Below are positions 1 to 5,522 of a stretch of 12,388 nt of DNA, in pieces. Source of the stretch: Clostridia bacterium (lineage in GTDB: Bacteria > Bacillota > Clostridia > Oscillospirales > Acutalibacteraceae). The notes beneath the pieces were generated by a model. The model was not told the DNA's origin. It was given only the letters and a program-made list of their open reading frames with translations, and made no database searches. Position 1 is the first letter of the stretch, and every line of letters starts with the position of its first letter. The translations under genes and the position numbers were made by a program. Location: NCBI GenBank assembly GCA_017559885.1, contig JAFYQN010000031.1, positions 1 through 12,388 on the forward strand, given 5' to 3'.

Positions 1-281
1 ACCTTTTCGCGCCGCGGTGGACTAAGGTGTGGTTTAAGCGCTAACAGCAGTCGCGAGCGGTCGTCGTCACGATTGGATTTAAGTTTTGACATAACCGACA
101 TAATCTTTCCAATTTGGGCAGGGTCAATATCCATATCACCAAAAATCGAACCGTTGTTGCTTTCTTGTCGGGGTGCGTTTTCGGTGCTGTTACCTAAAAT
201 ATTTTCTGCCATTTCGCGCACGCGGTTTAAACTGTCGGGGTCGTTAAGTAAATCGGCAAGGGTTTTGCTTATATCATCCAT
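1..281 (-). CDS. Small conserved-looking protein of unknown function, C-terminus cut by window edge
   Basis: Ninety-three codons are open from an ATG at 281 to the window edge, so the true C-terminus is not seen. The product is hydrophilic, with no membrane segment or signal peptide. An acidic N-terminal helix (DDISKTLADLLNDPDSLNRV) is followed by a polar, Asn/Gln-rich linker at about residues 32-45. A second helical part (IGKIMSVMSKLKSN) comes next, then a basic end reading LLLALKPHLSPPRREKV. From memory, pairs of small Clostridia proteins with a KPHLSPxRxxKV-like end exist without an assigned function; I could not check this. The ATG overlaps the stop of the upstream gene by 8 nt (ATGGATGA), with GGTGG inside that gene as the likely ribosome binding site. 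The two are therefore probably translationally coupled and may work together. Confidence 0.72.
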   Translation of the reverse strand, partial: MDDISKTLADLLNDPDSLNRVREMAENILGNSTENAPRQESNNGSIFGDMDIDPAQIGKIMSVMSKLKSNRDDDRSRLLLALKPHLSPPRREK

Positions 282-480
282 TTTGTTTACCACCCAAAAT
301 TTTAATTAGGTTTTTTGCGGTATCGCTATTTAAAATTTGTTTTAATTTGTCTTTATCGGAAAGCACTTCTTCTATTTTTTTGCGGTCGGAATCATTAAGC
401 GTGCCTAAAACGGCGTTTGTGTCACCGCGACGAGCGGCATCAAGCGTTTTTTTATCGATTTTATCAAAATTATTATTCAT
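274..480 (-). CDS. 68-aa hydrophilic protein of unknown function, first gene of a two-gene unit
   Basis: This complete small gene has an excellent ribosome binding site (AGGAGG, 8 nt before the ATG, read on the minus strand), which makes it convincing despite its size. The 68-aa product is charged and predicted helical. It contains an LDAARRGDTNAVLGTLNDSD stretch, a KKIEEVLSDKDKLKQILNSD stretch, and a short hydrophobic end (AKNLIKILGG). No signal peptide, membrane span, Cys pair or nucleic-acid-binding motif is visible. The repeated spacing of the helices resembles small scaffold or regulatory proteins, but no family can be named with confidence. It overlaps the next gene at 281 by 8 nt, so both are probably made from one message. 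Confidence 0.75.
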   Translation of the reverse strand: MNNNFDKIDKKTLDAARRGDTNAVLGTLNDSDRKKIEEVLSDKDKLKQILNSDTAKNLIKILGGKQNG

Positions 481-509
481 TTGATTTTCCTCCTAAAATG
501 AAGTATTAT
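481..509 (+). promoter_or_regulatory. Candidate sigma-A promoter for the metallophosphoesterase gene
   Basis: TTGATT (481-486) and TATTAT (504-509) are separated by 17 bp, which places transcription start near 516 and gives a short leader to the ATG at 543. The same bases contain a minus-strand TATAAT (510-505) and the minus-strand AGGAGG of the gene starting at 480. This is therefore a compact divergent control region of about 60 bp. It is a match to consensus only. Confidence 0.42.
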
Positions 510-542
510 ATATGTAAATGTATGTTAAAGTGGGGTGTGTTT

Positions 543-1016
543 ATGCGGATGGTGGTAATTTCTGATTCGCACGGACACGGTAGCGTTGTTGATAGAATAA
601 TCAGAAAAGAAAAAGACGCTAACGTGGTTGTGTTCTTAGGGGACGTAACAAGCGATATAGAAGATTTTACTTATGAATACACTGATAAAAAGTTTTATAT
701 AGTAAGCGGTAATTGTGATTTGTTTTCGTCTTACCCTTATAGCACGGTGGCAAACGTGAGCGGTGTGAATGTTTTTATAACTCACGGTCATTCGCTTGGT
801 GTAAAAGGTGGACTTGGTAATTTGATACGCGCCGCAAAACAGTCCGATTGCAAGATTGCTTTATATGGTCATACACACGTATCCAATATAAAATATGAAG
901 ACGGCTTGTATATTGTTAACCCCGGCTCATGCGCGCGCTCGCGTGACGGCGGCAACAGCTACGCTATAATAGACATAAGAGAAAACGGAATACTGCCAAG
1001 TATTGTAAGAATATAA
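543..1016 (+). CDS. YfcE/MJ0936-family metallophosphoesterase
   Basis: The predicted 157-aa cytoplasmic phosphodiesterase belongs to the calcineurin-like superfamily and hydrolyses phosphoester bonds using two metal ions. The metal-ligand motifs occur in the expected order: DSH near residue 8, GD in VVFLGDV, GNCD in VSGNCD, THGH in FITHGH, and GHTH in LYGHTH, followed by the conserved NPGS turn. The length fits the YfcE subgroup (about 155-185 aa). The natural substrate is not known for this subgroup; YfcE-type enzymes act on artificial phosphodiesters in vitro. An open frame extends upstream to 417, but that part overlaps the divergent gene. The ATG at 543 follows GGGG at a proper distance and begins directly with the first beta strand (MVVISDSH). 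The gene ends at a bidirectional terminator. Confidence 0.9.
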   Translation: MRMVVISDSHGHGSVVDRIIRKEKDANVVVFLGDVTSDIEDFTYEYTDKKFYIVSGNCDLFSSYPYSTVANVSGVNVFITHGHSLGVKGGLGNLIRAAKQSDCKIALYGHTHVSNIKYEDGLYIVNPGSCARSRDGGNSYAIIDIRENGILPSIVRI

Positions 1017-1017
1017 A

Positions 1018-1049
1018 AAAGGAACAAACCACATGTGGTTTGTTCCTTT
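1018..1049. terminator. Bidirectional intrinsic terminator between convergent genes
   Basis: A perfect 32-nt palindrome (arm AAAGGAACAAACCACA) begins 2 nt after the stop of the phosphoesterase gene and ends 10 nt before the stop of the yitT-like gene. A/T runs flank both sides, so either transcript would form a stem with a U-rich tail. Confidence 0.85.
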
Positions 1050-1058
1050 AAATTACTA

Positions 1059-1955
1059 TTATTTTTTTACCTTTGCAAAGTTACCAAAGGTGTTGCCAAC
1101 GTTTTCTACGAAAGAAAAGGTGTTATCATATTTTTTAAGAATATCCTGAAAATCGACCACCTGATGCTTGTTTACGACGCAAATAAGCACATCTTTTTGT
1201 TGGTGTCCGTAAGCACCTATAGCGCTTATTTTGGTAGCGCCGTGATGCAACGTATGTAACACTTCGTCGCTTATTTCCTCGGCGTGGGTTGTAATTACGG
1301 TGAATTTATATGCTTGCTTAGAACCTTGAATAATTACGTTGCCTAAGAAGGTAGATATAAAGCAGTATATGATGCAAAGGCAAACGGGTTTGTAATCGTA
1401 ACTCATAGTTCCTGCGCCGTCGGGTTTTGCGTAAACAAAGAACGAAACTAAAGCAACAATAGCGTTAAGGGTGAGGGTTATCCAGAAAAAGTTAAGATAC
1501 GGTTTTTTTGTACTTATATATTTTGATACTATATCAGTACCGCCTGTAGACGCATTGTGTCGCGCGCAGATGCCGTAAACGAGTCCGCCCAAAACACCGC
1601 TTATTATAACGGGGTAAATGGTGTCGTGACCGCCTGCATCATACTGAAAACCTGAAAAAGCATTTGCCTGTTGAAGTCCAAGATATACAAAAGAATAAAC
1701 CAAGCAAAACAGCAACGATTTTTTGGCAAAATCACGGTTTATAAAAAAGTAGGCAAGCAAGCACAACGGAACGTTTATTATAAGTGACATATAACCTATA
1801 CTAAAACCGGTTTTATACTGTATCATTGTTGCAATACCGTTAATACCTGCCGGCGCAAAGTTGTTTTTTACAATAAACAACTGATAGGTAAATGCGAGTA
1901 AAATCGCTGCTAAAATAATAAATAAGTATGCGCTTAAATTTTTAAGTTTTTTCAT
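1059..1955 (-). CDS. YitT-family integral membrane protein (DUF161 plus DUF2179)
   Basis: The 298-aa protein matches the YitT family in length and design. Six hydrophobic segments lie near residues 8-29, 54-72, 79-95, 113-131, 155-176 and 190-209. The family-type signatures are PAGINGIA after the first segment and ASTGGTDIV at 135-143. The soluble C-terminal domain (about 215-295) has HHGATKISAIGAYG and KDVLICVVNKHQVV, as expected for the DUF2179 fold. YitT-type proteins are common in Firmicutes, often in several copies. Their transport or signalling role is not established, so none is assigned. The ATG at 1955 has only a weak ribosome binding site (GGGTGAT) and a short leader. It appears to have its own promoter and shares the convergent terminator at 1018-1049. 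Confidence 0.9.
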   Translation of the reverse strand: MKKLKNLSAYLFIILAAILLAFTYQLFIVKNNFAPAGINGIATMIQYKTGFSIGYMSLIINVPLCLLAYFFINRDFAKKSLLFCLVYSFVYLGLQQANAFSGFQYDAGGHDTIYPVIISGVLGGLVYGICARHNASTGGTDIVSKYISTKKPYLNFFWITLTLNAIVALVSFFVYAKPDGAGTMSYDYKPVCLCIIYCFISTFLGNVIIQGSKQAYKFTVITTHAEEISDEVLHTLHHGATKISAIGAYGHQQKDVLICVVNKHQVVDFQDILKKYDNTFSFVENVGNTFGNFAKVKK

Positions 1956-1973
1956 ATAGCATCACCCAAAGGT

Positions 1974-2001
1974 ATTTTAACATATTAAAATTTTTTTGCA
2001 A
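1974..2001 (-). promoter_or_regulatory. Candidate promoter of the yitT-like gene
   Basis: On the minus strand, TTGCAA (2001-1996) and TAAAAT (1979-1974) are 16 bp apart. A TGT just before the -10 gives an extended -10 (TGTTAAAAT). Transcription would begin about 12 nt before the ATG, consistent with the weak ribosome binding site. It lies directly after the terminator of the upstream EF-G-like gene, so the two genes look independently transcribed. Confidence 0.5.
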
Positions 2002-2002
2002 T

Positions 2003-2031
2003 AAAAAAGGCGAGAAAACTCGCCTTTTTTT
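2003..2031 (-). terminator. Intrinsic terminator of the EF-G-like gene
   Basis: A 12-bp stem (AAAAAAGGCGAG / CTCGCCTTTTTT) with an AAAA loop in the plus-strand view lies 3 nt beyond the stop codon at 2034. On the minus strand the stem ends in a run of six T, the classic rho-independent form. Confidence 0.92.
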
Positions 2032-2033
2032 AA

Positions 2034-4073
2034 TTACTCTTTACTTGCTTCTTCTATAACTTTTGCTGCTATATTTGCCGGTACTGTTTCGTAACGAGCA
2101 AACTCTAGTGTAAAGGTTGCGGTTCCTTGGGTTAGTGAACGCATAGCGGTAGAGAAGTCAGACATTTCAGCAGTTGGAACTTCACCGATAATTTCCTGCA
2201 TTTTGTTTTCAAGAGGATTCATACCGATAATTCTACCACGACGTTTATTGATGTCACCAATAACGTCACCTAGCATATCGTCAGGAACTATAACGTTAAG
2301 TGTGCTGATTGGTTCTAAAAGAACAGGACTTGCGTTAGAAATACCTTCCTTAAACGCAATAGATGCTGCCATCTTAAATGCCATTTCAGATGAGTCAACA
2401 GGATGGTACGAACCATCAACAAGTGTTGCCTTAATTCCAACCATTGGGTAACCGGCAAGAACACCCTTTAACGTTGAGTCGCGGAGCCCCTTTTCTACTG
2501 CAGGGAAGAAGTTCTTAGGTACGGCGCCGCCGAATACCTTTTCTTCAAATACAAGGTCTAAGCTGTCACATGGTTCAAATTCAATCCAAACGTCACCAAA
2601 CTGACCGTGACCGCCCGATTGTTTCTTGTGTCTACCTTGCGCTTTAACCGATTTTTGAATAGTTTCGCGGTATGCGATCTTCGGTTTCTTAAGTACAACG
2701 TCGCAGCCAAATTTTGCCTTGAGTTTGGATACTACTATATCGGTGTGTTGTTCGCCTAAAGTACTCATAACGAGTTCGCGTGTTTCGGTATCGTTTTGAA
2801 CCTTTAAGGTTGGGTCTTCTTCCATAATTCTGTTAAGACCTGAACTAATCTTTTCTTCGTCGCCCTTCTTTGCAGGGTAGATTGCAGTCTTAAGGTTTGG
2901 TAATGGGAAGTCTATTGCGGTAACGGCTACCGTGCCCGATGCCGATAGGGTGTCACCAGTGATGCTATCACCGAGTTTTGATACCGAACCGATGTCACCG
3001 GCAACGATTTCGGTAGCATCTTCTTGTTTGCCGCCCTTAAGCCACATAACTTTAGAAAGACGTTCCTCCTCGCCTGTGCGATTGTTCTTTAACTTCATAT
3101 CGCCCGTAATCTTACCCGAAGTAACCTTAAAGTATGAAAGTTTACCAACAAACGGGTCGGCAATGGTTTTGAAAATAAAGAGAGCGTTTTCTTTAGCGGC
3201 ATCGTAGGTTACCTTTACGCCGCTTGATAATGTGTATGTACTGTCTGCGGCAGACGGTAAAACGTCGGCAATGCTGTCGGCAAATAGTGGGATAGCGTCG
3301 CCTGTAAGCTGAACGCCGCAATATACGGGACAAATGTCGCCGCCTGCGATACCTGTTTTAAGACCTGCGGTAATTTCGTCGGCGGTAAGGTCTTCGCCTT
3401 CAAAATATTTTTCCATAAGAGTTTCATCGGTAGATGCAACCGCTTCAATAAGCATAGAACGCATATTTGAAACCTCGGCGCTATCGGGCATATCACATTC
3501 GGCAAGTTTAATGCCGTCTGCGGTATATGCCTTATTGGCTACAAGGTCAACGTAGCATTTTACAACGTCTTCTTCTATGTAAGGAACAACAACAGGGCAG
3601 ATAACTGCGCCGTAGTTTGCAACAAGCGCAGAAATTACGCGATAGAAGTGGGCGTGGGTAGAATTAAGTTTACCAACAAAGAAACCAACTGCTTTACCTG
3701 CGGCACGAGCTTTTTCAAAAGATTGTTTAGCACCTACGGTAAGACCTGATTTACCCGAAATAGTAACAATAACGCTATCAGCCGCCGAGAGTGCCTCGCT
3801 TACGCCGCCTGCAAAGTCAAAAAGTCCCGGCGCGTCAATAAGATTTAACTTAACGTCGCCCTTTTCAAGCGCATAAACCGAGGTAGAAACCGAGCAACCA
3901 CGTTTCTTTTCTTCTGCATCAAAATCGAAAACCGAGGTACCTTCTGAAGTGTTACCTATTCGCTCGATTGCGCCACAGTAATAAAGCACACTGCTTGCGA
4001 GTGTTGATTTGCCCGAGTTACCGTGACCTAAAAAGGCAATATTTTTAATTTTGTCAGCTGAATAGTTTTTCAT
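2034..4073 (-). CDS. EF-G-like translational GTPase (EF-G2/FusA2 type) with a degenerate G4 motif
   Basis: This 679-aa protein has the full five-domain EF-G layout. The GTPase domain (about 1-270) shows a P-loop GHGNSGKST (16-24), a switch I segment KKRGCSVSTSV (56-66) and DAPG (80-83). The beta-barrel domain II begins near 282. Domain IV is near 470-580 with GRHKKQSGGHGQFGDV (about 478-493) and DGSYHPVDSSEMAFK (about 551-565). Domain V lies near 585-675. The switch I wording and the GRHKKQSGG block match the bacterial EF-G-like paralogues rather than the canonical elongation factor. The G4 motif, normally NKxD and responsible for guanine recognition, reads GKLN at 134-137, so GTP specificity or turnover may be altered. 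The gene stands alone, away from rpsL/rpsG/tuf. The start has AGGAGG at good spacing. Its role is probably accessory in translation or ribosome handling. Confidence 0.88.
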   Translation of the reverse strand: MKNYSADKIKNIAFLGHGNSGKSTLASSVLYYCGAIERIGNTSEGTSVFDFDAEEKKRGCSVSTSVYALEKGDVKLNLIDAPGLFDFAGGVSEALSAADSVIVTISGKSGLTVGAKQSFEKARAAGKAVGFFVGKLNSTHAHFYRVISALVANYGAVICPVVVPYIEEDVVKCYVDLVANKAYTADGIKLAECDMPDSAEVSNMRSMLIEAVASTDETLMEKYFEGEDLTADEITAGLKTGIAGGDICPVYCGVQLTGDAIPLFADSIADVLPSAADSTYTLSSGVKVTYDAAKENALFIFKTIADPFVGKLSYFKVTSGKITGDMKLKNNRTGEEERLSKVMWLKGGKQEDATEIVAGDIGSVSKLGDSITGDTLSASGTVAVTAIDFPLPNLKTAIYPAKKGDEEKISSGLNRIMEEDPTLKVQNDTETRELVMSTLGEQHTDIVVSKLKAKFGCDVVLKKPKIAYRETIQKSVKAQGRHKKQSGGHGQFGDVWIEFEPCDSLDLVFEEKVFGGAVPKNFFPAVEKGLRDSTLKGVLAGYPMVGIKATLVDGSYHPVDSSEMAFKMAASIAFKEGISNASPVLLEPISTLNVIVPDDMLGDVIGDINKRRGRIIGMNPLENKMQEIIGEVPTAEMSDFSTAMRSLTQGTATFTLEFARYETVPANIAAKVIEEASKE

Positions 4074-4090
4074 AAGTGTATCCTCCTTGT

Positions 4091-4110
4091 GAACTTTTAC
4101 TAAAAAGTTC
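4091..4110 (-). promoter_or_regulatory. Leader hairpin next to the EF-G-like gene's ribosome binding site
   Basis: An 8-bp stem (GAACTTTT / AAAAGTTC, 4-nt loop) ends 4 nt before the AGGAGG of the EF-G-like gene in its mRNA. In this position it could influence ribosome access or mRNA stability. It has no T-run immediately after it, so it is not a terminator. The function is inferred only. Confidence 0.4.
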
Positions 4111-4123
4111 TAATTACCGAATA

Positions 4124-4152
4124 AGTATAACACATAAATTTAGCAATTACAA
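4124..4152 (-). promoter_or_regulatory. Sigma-A promoter of the EF-G-like gene
   Basis: On the minus strand, TTGTAA (4152-4147) and TATACT (4129-4124) are 17 bp apart, with TGT forming an extended -10 (TGTTATACT). Transcription would start near 4117, giving a leader of about 44 nt that includes the hairpin at 4091-4110. Confidence 0.65.
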
Positions 4153-4190
4153 CTAAAATTTTTAAGAGTTTTAAGTTTTTTTGTTTAAAA

Positions 4191-4256
4191 GTCACAAATT
4201 GTACTTTTTTGTAACTTTTACGCTCCAAAAGTTACAAAATTGAAAACATTTGTAAC
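4191..4256. repeat. GTnAC sites at about 20-bp intervals in the divergent intergenic region
   Basis: Related pentamers occur at 4191 (GTCAC), 4211 (GTAAC), 4231 (GTTAC) and 4252 (GTAAC), spaced 20, 20 and 21 bp, close to two helical turns. The 4211 and 4231 copies form a 13-bp inverted repeat (TTTTGTAACTTTT / AAAAGTTACAAAA). The 4231 and 4252 copies form a second one (GTTACAAA / TTTGTAAC). The layout suggests operator sites for a regulator between the two divergent genes, or alternative hairpins. Confidence 0.4.
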
Positions 4257-4290
4257 CAAATTGTTCCTTAATTTTTTTATATGTTGCTTA

Positions 4291-4320
4291 TATAATATAA
4301 TACATATTAAACGAAAGGAG
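4291..4320 (+). promoter_or_regulatory. Candidate -10 region and ribosome binding site of the exported-protein gene
   Basis: Two overlapping TATAAT hexamers (4291-4296 and 4296-4301) precede a strong AAAGGAG (4314-4320), which lies 9 nt before the ATG at 4330. No good -35 hexamer is visible at 16-18 bp upstream (the sequence is T-rich). The promoter may therefore depend on an activator, perhaps through the phased sites just upstream. Confidence 0.4.
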
Positions 4321-4329
4321 TTGTAGGCG

Positions 4330-4917
4330 ATGAAACAGATTTTAAGTTTGGTTGTATGCGTGTTGTTGCTTGTAGTATGCTCATCGCTTGTTGCTCCTAT
4401 GTTTAGCGAGGGTTCACAGGTTAGCGCGGCTACTGTCGAGGATGCGCAGGTTAACGTAAACGAAACAAGATTTTTAAATATGCTTAATCACAACTTTGTT
4501 TATAATACAGACTTTGATTGCGTAGACACGGTTGTTAACAATTCATCACTCGCGCTTCTTGATTTGCGTGACAGCGCTAATGAAGACTTTATAGTCGAAA
4601 CTTATGTTAAAGGTTTTGTAAAAGATATGTATGGTATCGAGATTGCAGATATGTCTGGCATAAATGCCGACTATCCTCAATTGCCCGGTTACCTTTATAT
4701 TATTCCACGCGGTTATACAACCTATAACCACACTATCGTATCAGTAGAGCAAAATGACGACGGCAGTTATACCGTTATTAGTGACGTAACAATCGGTGAC
4801 CACGACGTTGCCGCAAAAAAACAAAAGGCAGTTTCGCTTTTTGTAGAAAATAGTGATTCGGCATTCGGCTACAATATGATTTATTGCAATTTAATTACGG
4901 AAAGCACCGATATTTAA
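4330..4917 (+). CDS. Predicted secreted protein of unknown function, 195 aa
   Basis: The N-terminus is a textbook signal peptide: MKQ, a hydrophobic core at about residues 4-22, and a polar region ending in QVSA, with likely cleavage after A33 or A34. Cys10 and Cys17 lie inside the core, and the preceding residues (LVVC) are a poor lipobox, so a lipoprotein is less likely. The mature part of about 160 aa is acidic and mixed alpha/beta in look (FIVETYVKGFVKDMYGIEIA, GYLYIIPRGYTTYNHTIVSV, DGSYTVISDVTIGDHD). It has two mature cysteines (DFDCVD and MIYCNL) that could form a disulphide. No catalytic or cell-wall anchoring motif is recognised. The gene has its own strong ribosome binding site and terminator, so it appears to be monocistronic. 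I do not recognise a family. Confidence 0.8.
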   Translation: MKQILSLVVCVLLLVVCSSLVAPMFSEGSQVSAATVEDAQVNVNETRFLNMLNHNFVYNTDFDCVDTVVNNSSLALLDLRDSANEDFIVETYVKGFVKDMYGIEIADMSGINADYPQLPGYLYIIPRGYTTYNHTIVSVEQNDDGSYTVISDVTIGDHDVAAKKQKAVSLFVENSDSAFGYNMIYCNLITESTDI

Positions 4918-4931
4918 TGAATTTTACGAGT

Positions 4932-4968
4932 AAATTACGGGCAAATTAAGTTTGTCCGTAATTTTTTT
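4932..4968 (+). terminator. Intrinsic terminator after the exported-protein gene
   Basis: AAATTACGGGCAAA (4932-4945) pairs with TTTGTCCGTAATTT (4951-4964), with one G-T wobble and the 5-nt loop TTAAG. The stem is followed by a T-run ending at 4968. It lies 15 nt after the stop codon. Confidence 0.9.
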
Positions 4969-4988
4969 ATTTTTTTGAAAAATTTTTC

Positions 4989-5017
4989 TTGACAAATCGC
5001 TTTGTAGAATATATAAT
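4989..5017 (+). promoter_or_regulatory. Consensus sigma-A promoter of the tRNA operon
   Basis: A perfect TTGACA (4989-4994), a 17-bp spacer and a perfect TATAAT (5012-5017) place the start near 5024, about 27 nt before tRNA-Met. Such full consensus is typical of highly expressed stable-RNA genes. Confidence 0.92.
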
Positions 5018-5050
5018 ACTTTGGCACGGTAAAAAACCGCTGATTCAAAT

Positions 5051-5127
5051 GGCTGTATAGCTCAGTTGGCTAGAGCATGCGGTTCATACCCGCAGTGTCA
5101 TTGGTTCGAATCCAATTACAGCCACCA
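5051..5127 (+). tRNA. tRNA-Met (CAT), elongator type
   Basis: The cloverleaf is complete. The acceptor is GGCTGTA (5051-5057) with TACAGCC (5117-5123), and the D stem is GCTC/GAGC. The anticodon stem TGCGG/CCGCA closes loop TTCATAC with anticodon CAT at 5085-5087. The T stem ATTGG/CCAAT carries TTCGAAT. Discriminator A is followed by an encoded CCA. The paired first base G1-C72 rules out initiator tRNA. The TTCATAC loop favours elongator Met over the lysidine-modified Ile(CAT), but anticodon alone cannot settle that. Confidence 0.95.
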
Positions 5128-5131
5128 ATTC

Positions 5132-5207
5132 GGCCCGTTGGTCAAGAGGCCTAAGACACCGCCCTTTCACGGCGGTAACACGAGTTCGAATCTCGTACGG
5201 GTCACCA
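5132..5207 (+). tRNA. tRNA-Glu (TTC)
   Basis: Acceptor GGCCCGT (5132-5138) pairs with ACGGGTC (5197-5203), including one G-T pair. The anticodon stem CCGCC/GGCGG encloses CTTTCAC with anticodon TTC at 5166-5168. The T arm is ACGAG TTCGAAT CTCGT. Discriminator A and CCA are encoded. It lies 4 nt after tRNA-Met and is probably co-transcribed with it. A reverse-complement copy of its T-arm and acceptor sequence occurs downstream at 5250-5263. Confidence 0.96.
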
Positions 5208-5246
5208 AAATAAAAAGAACACCTTTTTGGGTGTTCTTTTTATTTT
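5208..5246 (+). terminator. Strong intrinsic terminator of the tRNA operon
   Basis: AAATAAAAAGAACACC (5208-5223) pairs with GGTGTTCTTTTTATTT (5230-5245) around TTTTTG. It directly follows the tRNA-Glu CCA end, and the descending arm itself supplies the T-rich tail. A related but split copy of the two arms occurs at 5375-5394 and 5729-5748. Confidence 0.93.
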
Positions 5247-5249
5247 GCT

Positions 5250-5354
5250 GTACGAGATTCGAAAAGAACGGTCGGCATTAGCAGATTTTAAATGTCCGGT
5301 GGACATTTAAAAAGTTCGGGTGCGTGTCGGCGACGTTGGAGCCGAGCGAATCTC
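5250..5354. repeat. Inverted-repeat-bounded ~105-bp unit mirroring the tRNA-Glu T arm
   Basis: GTACGAGATTCGAA (5250-5263) is the exact reverse complement of tRNA-Glu bases 5185-5198. Its GAGATTCG also pairs with CGAATCTC at 5347-5354, so the segment is bounded by 8-bp inverted ends. CGGC (5273-5276) can pair with GCCG (5341-5344). At the centre is a 12-bp hairpin, TTTTAAATGTCC (5286-5297) with GGACATTTAAAA (5301-5312), loop GGT. There is no credible coding sequence. It resembles a small palindromic element or tRNA-associated repeat; its origin is inference. Confidence 0.55.
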
Positions 5355-5395
5355 ACAAGCATTGATGAATAAGAATAAAAAGGTAGAACACCTTT

Positions 5396-5440
5396 TTGGG
5401 AGACACTTCGTAAAGAAGTTTCTCCCAATTTTCTTTTTTT
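5396..5440 (+). terminator. Terminator-like hairpin with T-rich tail
   Basis: TTGGGAGA (5396-5403) pairs with TCTCCCAA (5421-5428). Within it, ACTTC pairs with GAAGT across one mismatch, giving a stem of about 14 bp with loop GTAAA. TTTTCTTTTTTT follows at 5429-5440. No gene precedes it closely, so it may be a back-up terminator for the tRNA operon or part of the repeat block. Confidence 0.6.
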
Positions 5441-5441
5441 A

Positions 5442-5474
5442 CATAAAACTGACACTTTCAAATCGAAAGTGTCA
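5442..5474. repeat. Possible outlying unit of the 9-nt motif/hairpin array
   Basis: CATAAAACT (5442-5450), one mismatch from the AATANNACT motif, is followed at once by a hairpin: GACACTTTC (5451-5459), loop AAATC, GAAAGTGTC (5465-5473). This is the same order, motif then hairpin, seen in the right half of the main array. The stretch 5475-5522 after it is AT-rich and shows nothing I can interpret. Confidence 0.4.
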
Positions 5475-5522
5475 TAGTGGGTTATATACTTTAAAACACC
5501 TATCTCAAATATAAAAACAACA

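Noticed and set aside
417..542. Upstream extension of the phosphoesterase by 42 codons
   Set aside because: The extra part overlaps the divergent gene and its ribosome binding site and lies before the likely promoter. Family proteins begin right at the MVVISDSH strand.
2034..4073. Tet(M)-type ribosomal protection protein or canonical EF-G
   Set aside because: The switch I and domain IV wording (GRHKKQSGGHGQFGDV) fits EF-G2-type paralogues. There is no str operon context and the G4 motif is degenerate.
5051..5127. Initiator tRNA-fMet or tRNA-Ile(CAT)
   Set aside because: The first pair G-C is matched, unlike initiator tRNA, and the TTCATAC loop is typical of elongator Met. Ile(CAT) cannot be fully excluded from sequence alone.
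5066..5281. Open frame of 71 codons on the plus strand
   Set aside because: It runs straight through both tRNAs and the terminator, which fully explain the sequence.
5320..5514. Open frame of 64 codons on the plus strand
   Set aside because: It crosses several hairpins and the terminator-like stem, has no ribosome binding site, and its composition follows the repeats.
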